Source of the DNA: Certhia americana
Taxonomy: Eukaryota; Chordata; Aves; Passeriformes; Certhiidae
DNA length: 64,000 nucleotides
Assembly: GCA_018697195.1 (NCBI GenBank)
Contig: JAGMWU010000044.1
Span: 123,225 to 187,224, forward strand
Reading direction: 5' to 3'
Below the pieces are notes generated by a model. That model searched no databases, was not told the DNA's origin, and saw only the letters and a program-made list of their open reading frames with translations. Shown one piece after another: positions 52,156 to 64,000 of the stretch. Within the stretch, counting starts at the first letter, position 1; every line of letters starts with the position of its first letter. Both the position numbers and the translations under genes were made by a program.

Positions 52156-53924
52156 ATGAAATCTTCAGAGGTTTAATGGAAGAATGGAAAATCCCTCATT
52201 CCCTGGGCCCAGCCTATCCTTGAAGGGATTCTCCAGCTAAATGGCAGCCTTCAGGCTGAGGCAGGAATGATGCCCAGGTTTTTCACCTCCTCAGCTGGAG
52301 TTGTCTGATCTTTGCTGTCCAGCAGAGCACAGCCCTGTGTTATTCCCAGAAAATCTGGGATGTCTGTCCCTCCTGCTTTTTGTAGATTTGAATTTGAAGT
52401 GGTGAATTTATACCGCTTCCTGCAGTTCTTTCATGTGGGTGTGAATGAGAGGCTCAGCATAATTTGTCTCCCATGCTCTGGGCACCTCAGACATTCCTTA
52501 GCAGCCACCACCAGAACTTCTGGCTGTCAAACATTAAATTTTTACTGGTACTCCCAGTGGTGCTGCCTGCTGATCAAAATACTTTTCTTTTGAGAATATC
52601 AGCCTCCTTAACACCGGGTTACCTCGCTCAGGCACTTTTTAAGCCATAAATCAAACCTAAAACACGAGGAGTTGGCTTCTCTTCCACTCTTGTTCCCTCA
52701 GCTCCCAAGAACCTCTTTGGAAACAAACATGTGGAGAGCAGCATAAATCTGGGCTTTGAGCTGTGAATAATTCTTAAAGACGAGACCTGAAAGCTGTTAT
52801 TTGTTAATCATTTCCTCAGTGGATTTTAAACTTGTAGGGTTTGGCATTTTGGAGGGGAGAGGTGGCGTCAGACATTCTCAATTCAAGTTGTGGGTTTGTC
52901 TCAAGCTTCTTTCTCCTGATTTATTCTCACTGTTTTACCAGATCCTCTGGATTTCCAGAAATTATAATCCAGAGACAACTCCAGTGCAAAGCTGCAGTTA
53001 TTTTACCACTTCCAGTGCCCCATTTGTTGCCTGTTGATGCTCCAAGAGTTTCCCATGGAGCGCCCACAGACACCATGTCCAAAAATAGAGTTCCAGAGGG
53101 ACTCGGATCTTCCTATTTCACCTCAAGTGTGAAATCTGGTTTCTATTCCAAGCAAATTCACAACTTCAAACCTCAGCTCATCCCTCCTTCTCCCCAGCTC
53201 ACGTGTCATCCACACTGAGTAAAAACTTCAGAGTTTCTGATAAAATCAGCTGCTTTTAGGGTTTTTTCCAGAGGGCAGGAATGGGAAGAGCTCTCCCTTT
53301 GTTTTTCCTTTTTTCTTTTATTTTAAATCAAAGGCAGCACCTCCAAACTCACAGCTGAAGCTGTTTTCCCTCAAATGATTACAGGCAACCATTTGCACTG
53401 ACTTTCCTGGAGAATTGAAACTCTGAGAACTGGTGGAGAACTGTTAACCCACCAAACTTTCCTCCACATGTTGGACTGGAGTGCTCTGCACTCCTTCCAG
53501 CCCAGGGAAGGAGCATTCCTGGCTCACAGGATGGGTCCTCACAGTCACCTTCCCTGGCCATTTCCCCATCATCACATCCCAAATCCCTCACTGGAGCATC
53601 ACATCCCTACAACAGCTCTTTAATCTTCTCAAATCTTCCCAAAATGTAACTCTGATCAAATTTAAAATGGCATTTTTAAAAGGAAGACAATGATATCACA
53701 ATGGGAAGTCTCTAATCTGAGAATATCAGTGAGGTTTGGGCTGGGGAACCCAAACTGTCACCCTTGGGAGTCATTCCCAAGAATCTTGCTCAGATGGTGG
53801 TGGAAGTTCCTTCTCACAGGAACGTTCTTGGTTGAGATGGATGGGATAATGGAGCTGCCTCCTGAATCTCTGCTCGAGCTCCTCAGGAATGCTGAACATG
53901 GACCAGCTCTTCCCAAAATCACTT
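52156..53924. other. Unique downstream DNA
   Basis: No gene or repeat recognised. Confidence 0.5.
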
Positions 53925-54050
53925 GGAATTGGTTGGAAGGGACCTCAAAACCCATCCATTCCCACCCCTGACATGGCAGGGACCACTCCCAGTGCCCCAG
54001 GCTGCTCCAGCCCCAATGTCCAGCCTGGCCTGGGACACTGCCAGGGATGG
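53925..54050 (-). mobile_element. CR1 LINE 3' fragment (short)
   Basis: The plus strand reads TTGGAATTGGTTGGAAGGG, CACTCCCAGTGCCCCAGGCT and CAGCCTGGCCTGGGACACTG, the complement of the CR1 3' UTR, cut off after GCCAGGGATGG. Confidence 0.88.
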
Positions 54051-54225
54051 AAACACAAAAGATTCCTGGAAATGAGGAATAAAAACGAGTGCAAAATCCA
54101 CAGGTGGAGCCAACAAAATTCCTGCACACAGGGCAGGGCCAGTGGGATCAGGAGTTTGGAGCTCAACCATGCTGAGCCATTTTTTCACAGCTCAATGTGT
54201 CATTTCTCTGATATGCACAAAATTC

Positions 54226-54390
54226 CTATTAATAAATATATTAAATAAAGCATGACCAACATGATTGCCTAAGAATGTTGGCCAGACAACTCATCACCAC
54301 AGAATTACTATTAATAAATATATTAAATAAAGAACGACCAAATTTATTGCTTAAAATTCTTGGCTGGACAAATCACCGCCATGAAATCTC
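54226..54390. repeat. 82-bp tandem duplication
   Basis: CTATTAATAAATATATTAAA followed by TAAAG recurs at 54226 and 54308. The rest of each unit (TGATTGCCTAAGAATGTTGG against TTATTGCTTAAAATTCTTGG) is clearly related but diverged, so the duplication is old. Confidence 0.9.
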
Positions 54391-55469
54391 CACGATGAGG
54401 GAGAAAATTCATTATTTCAACCCCACACAGAATTTCTTCCCCTTGTGAAATACAGGGAAGGAACTCCAAGAGAGATGCCATCGTTTCCAAACTCCCTGGA
54501 TTCAAAAGAAAGAGGGATTTGTTTAATGCCCAAAAATCACTGGGCCTCTTCAGGACTCCAACTTCCTTTTGTCACCAAAATTGACATTTCCCAGGAAACT
54601 GGCAGAGAAAAGTGTGCCTTTATTTAATAAATTAAAAAAAAAAAAACTAATTTCTTTTTTAGGGAGTGTTTGTTCTCTCTTTGTGTCAGCTCTGACTGAT
54701 TTGCCAAAAATCTGCATGGCTATAAAAATATCACCTTCCAGGAGTATTTCTTGTTTTGTAAAAAAGTCATTTATTTTAGGTCTTTAATTATTAATTACTA
54801 AGGAATCTGTGGATTAGAACTGATAATTGCAACAAGATCAATCCAGTGAACTGTCTCAGAGAAAAAAATCCCCAAAATTAAATCCCAGCACATCACAGAT
54901 CAGAATCTTCCATTCTCAGGGTTTTTTTCCCCCTCAAATTTCCAGATTAAATTAATGGAGCATTTTGCTATGAGAAGAAATGCTTTGTTCATCTCGAGAC
55001 TTGCTTGAAATAAGTTGAAAAAAAAAACCATTTTTTGCTCAACTTTGCAGATAATGAACAAATTCAGGCATCAAATTATATCAGTTTTCCTACTGCAAAA
55101 TGGAATGGGCATTATTTTTTGTTATTTTAATAAAATACACTGCTGGGGATATCTGGAAATGAAGAAATCTACCCTTAAAATGAGTCAGTCACTGCCAGAC
55201 TTTGATCCCAGATAAAATTAAACTATTCCCAATCTGACATTCCATGCAATTTCATCCCAAAAAATGGATTTTGGGAAGGGTTTGGACCAAAATGTCAAGG
55301 ACCCACTTGGGATTTAGGAAGTGGAGGCTCAACTTCCTGCTGGAAATGACTCAGAGAGAGTTTTTAAATCTTAGATTATTTTAAATATGGAATTGCAGAT
55401 GCTCAAACCACGTCTCCTTCCTCGCCTGGCAGGCTCCACCCAGCAGGGTACAAATGATCAAAGTGGAGG
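54391..55469. other. Unique AT-rich downstream DNA
   Basis: No gene or repeat recognised apart from short A runs near 54640. Confidence 0.5.
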
Positions 55470-55935
55470 AGGAAAAATGAGAAAAAAAAGGAAAAATGGG
55501 GGAAAGAGTAAAAAAGAAAGAGAAATGGCAAAGGAGGGGGGGATAAAGGAGGAAAATTTTAGAAGGGAGAACATTAAAAAAGGAAAAAAGAGGGAAGGGG
55601 AAAAATAGGAGAAAATGAAAAAAAAAAAAGAAAATAAAAAGAAGAAAAATTGAAAAAAAGAAAAATTGCATAAAAGGAGAAGGAAAAAGGGGAAAAGAGA
55701 AAAAGGGGAAAGGGGGGGGAAAGAAAAAGGGAAAGAAGGGAGAGGGGAAGGGGAAAAGGGAAAAAGAAAAATAAGTAAAGAGAATAAGGGGTAAAGGGGA
55801 GGATGGGGGAAAGGGAAAAAGGAAAATAAGTAAAGAGAATAAGGGGTAAAGGGGAGGAAGGGGGAAAGGGAAAAAAAGAAAATGTGCAAAAAAGGGGAAA
55901 GGAAAGAGGGGAAAACAACAAAAAAGAAAAACTAA
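55470..55935. repeat. Long polypurine (A/G) tract, about 465 bp
   Basis: The plus strand is almost entirely A and G with few T and almost no C. It contains GGGGA and GAAAA blocks and an internal 55-base tandem repeat: ATAAGTAAAGAGAATAAGGG recurs at 55771 and 55826. The minus-strand frames of 140-196 codons, rich in Phe, Ser, Pro and Leu, are products of the pyrimidine strand and not genes. Confidence 0.95.
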
Positions 55936-57210
55936 TTTCCAGAAGAGTAAGAAATAATAATGTATAACCAAATATCAAACTCATTTTTTCTGCATTTCTG
56001 CCTGAATCCCAGAAGTTAAATATTAACAGGATGAGGTTAGAAACTTGGGAAATTGTATCTGCATTAAAATAATCCCAGAGAAGTTTAGGAGTAAAGTCAT
56101 AGAACAATATTTGCTGGAATCATTTTAGTAAAAAAAAAAAAAGGAATCAGGAAAACTCTTCCAGGGAAGGGGTGGTCACCTCCTGGCTGTCCCAGCACTG
56201 TCCTGCCAGGTAAGAGCAGATGGGAGGCAGAAATAATTCCAATATACCTGGCAGGGGTAAAGATCAGAATATTCCATTTTAAAAGCACAGGGAATAATGT
56301 AATTAGAGAACCAATAAAAGAAAAAAAGACATGGAATTGTGTTCTAGGAAAATAATTCACCCACTTTAGAATGAAATGATCTCTGGGATGGCTTGAAAGC
56401 TGCTGTTCCACAGTTTCAGGGAGCTTTTTCTCACATTCTGTCAATGTTTATTTCTCTTTATACCTTCTCTAAATGTTGCACCACCAGATTATCGTGTAAC
56501 ACTGTAACCAGCTTTCAAAGGATGAAATATTTCTTTAAATGTGCTTTATAACTGGGAAAATTTTAATTTTCATTTACCAGAACTCATTTTCTCAGTGAGA
56601 ATTCAGCTTTTTATTCTGCCCTTTGTCCCTTGGCCTACCCTAAATTCTGCCCATCCTTTGGGCCAATCCCTGCTCCTCATTGTTCAAACTTTTTAGAATT
56701 TACCTCTGAAAAGCCCATAAGAATGAACTAAAAAAAAGAAAGAAAACCAAACCTTTATTTGATCATTATTTGGAGTGGAATAAACTGAATTGAAGCCGTT
56801 GAAATTTTGAGTAAAGTGCCACAAACTGATCCTGTGCAATCAAACAAATCCACTTCAAATTATTCCAGCAGCTAATTTAGATAAATTTCCTAAGCAGACA
56901 AATCTCAGCTGCAAAGAGAGACAGAACTAACAGAACAATATGAAAAGGCAGTAATGCAGAATTTTTGTTAAATTAGATAAGGTTTTGGTATCAGTGAATA
57001 CCATTATTAAGGTTTTTGTAACAATCACCAAAAAATAGAAGTTTCAAGGAGGAAAATTAAATCTATATCTGAAAAACTGTAATGTTTATTATTTATGGAG
57101 AGATTCTCCAGTGGAGAGTCACTGGAGATTCTCCAATGCAGAAGAGAAACAGGAGGAAGAAAAAAAGACTTTGGATAATTTACACTTTTAATTTATAATG
57201 TAGAAATTTG
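55936..57210. other. Unique AT-rich downstream DNA
   Basis: No gene or repeat recognised. An A12 run lies at 56131-56142. Confidence 0.5.
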
Positions 57211-57270
57211 CATTTAAATATAAATTCCATTTAAATATAAATTCCACTTAAATATAAATTCCATTTAAAT
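57211..57270. repeat. 17-bp AT-rich tandem repeat, 3.5 copies
   Basis: CATTTAAATATAAATTC repeats at 57211, 57228 (one unit), 57245 (CAC variant) and 57262 (partial). Confidence 0.9.
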
Positions 57271-57334
57271 GCCATAAATCTGAGTGGAGCTGTAGGAACA
57301 GACAAGGTAGGAGGAGAAAGAGGGATTTGAGTTG

Positions 57335-57426
57335 GATGGGATGGGATGGGATGGGATGGGATGGGATGGGATGGGATGGGATGGGATGGGATGGGATGGG
57401 ATGGGATGGGATGGGATGGGATGGGA
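57335..57426. repeat. (GGGAT)n pentanucleotide microsatellite
   Basis: About 18 perfect ATGGG units, followed by a degenerate tail in which ACAAAAATGGGGATGGG occurs twice. The Met-Gly-Trp-Asp frames on the plus strand and the Ser-His-Pro-Ile frames on the minus strand are artefacts of the repeat. Confidence 0.97.
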
Positions 57427-57469
57427 CAAAAATGGGGATGGGATGGGACAAAAATGGGGATGGGTGGGG

Positions 57470-60400
57470 AGAAGAGGAGGGATCCAGGAGAACAAAGAAG
57501 CTGCCCAGCACACTCTGGAGAGAAATCCTCTGCAGAAAAGCTGCAGGAGCAGCTCCAGAGGGAAGATCTGCAGGAGGTGCCACTGCAGAAATCCAGAGGG
57601 AGGGAGAATCCAGGAGGTTTGGTGCTCCAAAGGCTCCAACACAAATCAGGGGCACACAGAGGAACATCCCAGGGTTTTCCTGCAGGGAAAGCTCCCCTGT
57701 CCCTTCTGCTCCAGGGGGAGCAGGGGACAAGGGACAGCACAGAGAGGTGGCAACTGCTGAGGGAGGAACAGCAGGAGGGAGATGGGGAGAGTGTAAAATG
57801 TCACCAAAGCCACCCAGCTGGGGAGAAAAGGAGGAGACAGAACCAAAACGTGGCTGAGGGATCAGCCAGGAGCCCTTCCAGGGGCAGGGATGGAAGGGAA
57901 CCAAAGATTTAAAAAAAAAAAAGGACAAAAGTCCTTTTCCTCTTCCATGAGCTGTTTCTTCTGTTCAATATTCTGGCTGCTTTTCAGCTTCTTCCAGACA
58001 TTGAAAATTGTGGATTATCTGAAAGTTTGCTTGGCATAAGAACTGCCAGGCCAGAGGCTGAACTTTATCTGAACTACAGGGGAGTGTTGGACAAGGCAAA
58101 GATGAACTGGAGAGAAACCTGGAGCTGACAGCCTGAAAATCAATAATTGCCAGAGCAGACAAAGCTGGGGGCTTAAATAATATATAAAAATTTAAATTAA
58201 GTGGAGGGAGTTGGAACTGGATGAGCTTTAAGGGCTTTTCCAGGAGTGGAGGTGAAACTCCTGCACAGCACCACATCCCCCCTACACTGAATATTCAGAT
58301 TGAGTGATGGATTCAAACTGTTTTTGATAAAAATCATGAGAAATGGGTAAGAGTTTGAGCAAGTTCTGTGTACCAAAAAAACCTCCCTCAATCCTGGGAT
58401 TGTGTATCACTGAAACACAAACCAAGCCCCACACCTGAGGTCTAATACATATAAAATACAAAAATCTGAAAATCAGGCTCTGATTTTTTTTTTGTTGTGG
58501 GGAAAATCAAGAAGAGGAGAAACTGCATTTTCTATTATTCAGTCTCCTACTGGTATTAAAGTACTGAGTGCACTCAGATATGGTTTCATATGATGCCAAC
58601 AGATTATTAATCCCTTCACACTGAATTTTACATCACGTAAATTAACTCCTGGAAAAGGGACAAAGATGGCAAAAAAGAATCACTAACCTCTCATGGAAAA
58701 TTATCATCTTGCACAAAACTCAGGGAAAAGCTGTGTTTATACAAAGAAATCATGAACCCAACAACAGGAATATTATTTGTATTAGCACAGTGATGCTGCT
58801 GTTTAATGTTTCATTAAAATGTGCTGGAAGAAGAGCAAGGAAGGAACATTTTTATCAAGATTTGAATTCTGGTTGGTTGGTTGGCTGGTTTTGTTTTGTT
58901 TGGGTGGTTTTTTTCCCTCTGGGAACTGAAGTTGCTGTGACACCAAATCAGGAAATTTGGTGTTGAGGCTCAGGAGCGGAGTCGTGCGTTGAGGTCAGGG
59001 GCGTGCAGGGATTCCTTTCCCAAATTAGAGCCTGGCAGTGCCACCAGAGCTGCTCAGCACGCTGTGGGATGGCCTCAAAGCCTCCTGGTTCAGTGAGTGA
59101 CACATCCCTGAATCCCATGGAGCAGCGTGGGCAGCAGAGTTTGCTCCCCTCTGAGCAATCCCAGCCTCATCCCAGGGCCAGGCTGCTCCCTGTGCCCCTG
59201 GGCTCAGCCCCTGAGGGAGGAGGTTATGCAAGGAGCAGAGCTGGCTGAAATCACTCCGGGGTGAATTTGGTTTATTTGGAGCAAAACCAACAAAATGAAG
59301 AAAATGTTGCTGGTTTGGAGAAGTCCTGGTGGTTCTCGGCGAACGTAGAAAACACAAGGAGAATTTTATGTGGAACATTCATTTCTAGGGAAATTTTTAA
59401 TTTTTAGGTTTTTGTTCTGAATCCTGAAAATTGATAGGTTTTCCCTCTAAATTCTTAAAAGAGAAGAAATTTGGGGCGTTCTTGGAAGTGTCCCTGCTTC
59501 ACATTACCCAAAATATGTTCCACATGGAAACCATCAAGGTGGAAGAGGCCGCTCCAGGCCTCCAGTGCCACCGCCAGCCCCATCAGCAACCGAGCCCAAA
59601 CCCTGTCCCCCAATGGCCACAGCCAGACTGCTCTGTGAAATTCCAGGCACAACACATCTGCACCTCAGTCGTCCATGACATCCTGATTTTTATTTTATAT
59701 TAATACTGAAAGGAGAAGAAAGTGGTTTTTTTCTGGTAAATGTTTTTTCTCCCTACAAAGTGCAAATCAGTCACAGAGGTCAATGATGCCAAAGAATGAA
59801 ATTCTGACTGGGGAGAAAAGATGGAACATCACGAGCCAGACTTTCGCTTCAGTTCTTTGCACTTCATGGAAAACCCTCTGTTCCACCCCCAAGCCAGCCA
59901 GGTTTCCCTTTTCCACCCTTTTTTCCTTCCCCCTCCATATTCAATACTGGAAAAGACCTCTGAACCTTGCCTATGAAAACATCTAATTGAATAGAATGGT
60001 GGATGGACTTTCAGAAGGGTTTTTATATCCCTTTCTTTTTTGTCCTTGAGCCCTTGAATTCTTCCACTGGCGCTTTGAGCTTTATAATATCCCCTCCACT
60101 CTCCTTCACCCACCGGTTCCAGTCCTGACTGACGTGCCCCAAGTAACGTGCTCCTGCTATCCGCCCGCCTGGATCAAACCAGTACCTGATACAGCAGCTC
60201 AGCTGTTCCCCCATTTTTCCCTCCTTCTCTGGGCTGTTGGGTCAGCCCAGAAAATTCCCCTCACTTGCTAAGGATCCTCCCCTCTAGAAAGTGCATTTTG
60301 TATTCCATTCCTGCATGGCACGACTGAGAAGCATCCCTCTGCAAAGATGCCTTTGCTATTTGTGCAAATCCTTCCAGCATCATTTTTGGCTCTCAAGTTT

Positions 60401-61166
60401 CCCACTCCCCCCGTGTGTCTGCGGGTGGTTTCGAATTCTCCTCATTATTAATAGCTGGCTCCTCCTATCGTCTCTCTACCTCCCAAATCCACTCCCAGTT
60501 ATTTTCGGTGTTGACATTCAGCCTCTTCACGTTAATCTGACCATCAGTGTGGCTTCTTCTCCTTGCTCCTGGAATTATGTTCTGCTGATGCATCGTGCTC
60601 GGAGTTAGCTTTTGGCCTCGTCCAGCCCCAGAAACAGCACAAATTCCTTTGGCTGCATTGGATGTTGCAATGCATCTGACTACCCATTCCCAGGGATGCT
60701 CCAGCCAAATTACGTTCATGTGTGTTATCAATCGCTCTAGCATTTTTCAAAGTTCTGAACACAATAAGCAAAACGAAAATCTTCAAAAGCCCCTTGAAAC
60801 AAGAGTCGGGGCTAAAATCTAAAAAACAGAGTAGATAAAAATCTATTAGCAACAAAAAAAAAAAAGAAAGCAACTCAATAAAAAAAAAACACCACTAGAC
60901 TTTAACCAGTCACTTTTCCAAGACCTTATAAACTTGAGTGACAGACGATCAATCAACCAATTAAGCAGTGTGTACAAGTGTAAACAGTCATGCCTTAGAA
61001 ATGTAATAATGAAGGTTGTAATGTAAAACAATAACACTTCTGCATAATCATATTATTCAATGTTTCAGAGTTCCTTTTCACCCTGCCAATTGAGCTTTTA
61101 AGATATTCCCTAACAAACACAAAAACATCTTTTTTGGTTTTCCCAAGTTGTGTTGGAATTCAGCAT
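57470..61166. other. Downstream DNA, nothing firmly recognised
   Basis: 57480-57900 is purine-rich and moderately GC-rich on the plus strand. 58203-58245 resembles a fragment of the CR1 3' UTR (GAGTTGGAACTGGATGAGC) but is too short to call. 58865-58915 is T/G-rich low complexity. 60000-60800 has more CpG than its surroundings (discussed as a finding). No gene is supported. Confidence 0.45.
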
Positions 61167-61232
61167 TGTTAAGTTTCCTGCCCATGGTCACGCAGATGAA
61201 GTCCATAGCTTCTGGAACGCTGGGTTTTGTTT
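61167..61232 (+). mobile_element. Possible MIR-type SINE core remnant
   Basis: TGTTAAGTTTCCTGCCCATG followed by GTCACGCAGATGAAG and then TTCTGGAACGCTGGGTTTTG resembles the MIR core in order: a TTAAGT word, CTTGCCCAAGGTCACACAG, and a TGGAATTCGAACC-like end. MIR is an ancient amniote tRNA-derived SINE that survives as scattered fragments in bird genomes. The match is short and made by eye. Confidence 0.45.
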
Positions 61233-61689
61233 TGGGTTTTTTTTTTTCCCAGCAGAGTTTGTGAGCTTTTCTTTGTCTGTTTATTTGAGATAAGTCTCAA
61301 AATGTCCTGAGTCCATTTCCCTGTTTTCTCCCCCTCATAACACAGGACACCTCATCCAGCAGACTATAAAATTTTCCTTATTTGGCTGGTCAGTTTGGTG
61401 CCCAAAAGAGAAATTTCCTTCCAACAAAACCAAAAGATTCAAGATGGAACATCTTTTATAAAAAGCACCCTGATCCAATTTTTTGCAGCATGGTTTGTAA
61501 CTCGAAAAAAGTGGAGGCTTTGGCTTAAGGTTCACTGTCAAGAATGAACCCACAGCCTTGACCCCTACTCCCACACACACCAAAAAAATCAGTGGTCACC
61601 CCTTGCTCCAGGGCAGAGGGGAGGGGCTCGTGCACACACTGACTTACTCTCCCCAGCATGATGAGGGGAGGCGTTCCAAAGATATTTCC
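61233..61689. other. Unique downstream DNA
   Basis: Nothing recognised apart from a T9-T10 run near 61239-61248. Confidence 0.5.
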
Positions 61690-62320
61690 TTTCACAGGAT
61701 ACCAGGTTGGGACTGGAAGGGGACCTTAAGATACATCCATAGGTCACCCCTGTCATGGCATGGACCCCTCCCACTGCCCATGCTGCTCCAGCCCCAATGT
61801 CCAACCTGGGCCTGGGACACTGCCAAGGGATCCAGGAGCAGCCACAGCTGCTTTCTGGCAATTCCAGCCCATCTGTGGCAGGAAGAGTTCCTTCCCAATA
61901 CCCAGCTAAACCCGGCTTTCCTTCAGCTGATCTTCCCACCGGCCTGCCTGGACAATTCCTGGCCCCCCAAACCCATCAAATTCCTACTTTGAAGCCCATT
62001 CCTGTGTCCTGTCCCTGCATCCCTTGGGAATTGTCTTCTCATCCTTTCCTGGGCTCCTTCAGAGGGCCCTGCAAGGCCACCCTGAGAGCTCAGCCCAAGC
62101 TTCTCCTGTGCATCTGAACATGCCACGGTGCCAGCCTTTCCTGCCAGCAGAGCTGCTCCATCCTCTGGCTCATCCTGCTGCCTCCTCTGGTCTCTCTTGC
62201 ACAGCTCCAGCTCCTCCCCCTGTGCTGGGACCAGCTGGGGCAAGCTCTGCAGGTGGGGGCTCACCTGAGGGGGGCTCAGGGTATCAATCTCAATCCCTTT
62301 CCTGGTGCCCACCCTGCTGT
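61690..62320 (-). mobile_element. CR1 LINE 3' fragment, long copy (about 630 bp)
   Basis: The plus strand reads as the complement of the same CR1 subfamily as 40033: CCAACCTGGGCCTGGGACAC, GCAGCCACAGCTGC, GGGAATTGTCTTCTCATCC, TTTCCTGCCAGCAGAGCTGC, and GGGGGCTCACCTGAGGGGGG at its 5' side. Compared with the 40033 copy it carries many one-base insertions and deletions in otherwise very similar sequence. Confidence 0.92.

Positions 62321-64000
<1,680 letters not shown>

Noticed and set aside
55381..56107. Minus-strand frames rich in Phe, Pro, Leu and Ser that look like membrane proteins
   Set aside because: Translation of the pyrimidine strand of a polypurine tract; hydrophobicity is a composition effect.
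57231..57928. Frames of 125-226 codons with Pro-Ser-His-Pro-Ile or Met-Gly-Trp-Asp repeats
   Set aside because: They arise from the (GGGAT)n array, where a 5-base unit keeps all frames open.
58203..58245. Short CR1-like phrase GAGTTGGAACTGGATGAGC
   Set aside because: Only about 40 bases resemble the CR1 3' UTR; too short to separate from chance or to bound.

Overview
The window is vertebrate nuclear DNA, most likely from a bird and probably a passerine. Three things point that way. Two exons encode the C-terminal 97% of the G-protein-gated inward rectifier potassium channel KCNJ6 (GIRK2/Kir3.2), with standard GT-AG splice sites. About thirteen LINE fragments have the typical avian CR1 3' end. 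Four solo or partial endogenous-retrovirus LTRs resemble families common in songbird genomes. No prokaryotic gene, operon, CRISPR array or phage was seen. The species call rests on recalled repeat families, not on a database search.

Layout on the + strand: 1-13340 is the intron upstream of the large coding exon. It holds unique AT-rich DNA, two copies of one LTR family in opposite orientation, and three CR1 fragments. 13341-14261 is the main coding exon (N-terminal domain, TM1, pore, TM2 and most of the cytoplasmic domain). 14262-47979 is a 33.7-kb intron with CR1 copies, two further LTRs, three minisatellites, (GA)n, and a poly-T/poly-A palindrome. 47980-48305 is the last coding exon. From 48306 runs the 3' UTR, which I can support to about 51 kb and which may be longer. 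Intergenic DNA follows, with CR1 copies, a 450-bp polypurine tract, a (GGGAT)n array, a possible MIR-type SINE core and a 124-base G run at the right edge.

The two exons join in phase: the first starts by completing a split Thr codon and ends on base 1 of a Gly codon, which the last exon completes. With the nine residues expected from an upstream exon outside the window, the product would be 423 residues, the length I recall for human GIRK2. The protein is a neuronal K+ channel subunit opened by G-protein beta-gamma and PIP2. In mammals the 3' end of KCNJ6 faces the 3' end of DYRK1A; nothing of that gene is visible here.

No previously undescribed biological system could be supported. The items most worth a check are the polypurine tract, the G-run at the edge (probably an assembly or sequencing artefact), the MIR-like core, the intron-retention reading frame after the main exon, and the repeat-free, CpG-containing stretches near 60 and 62.5 kb.
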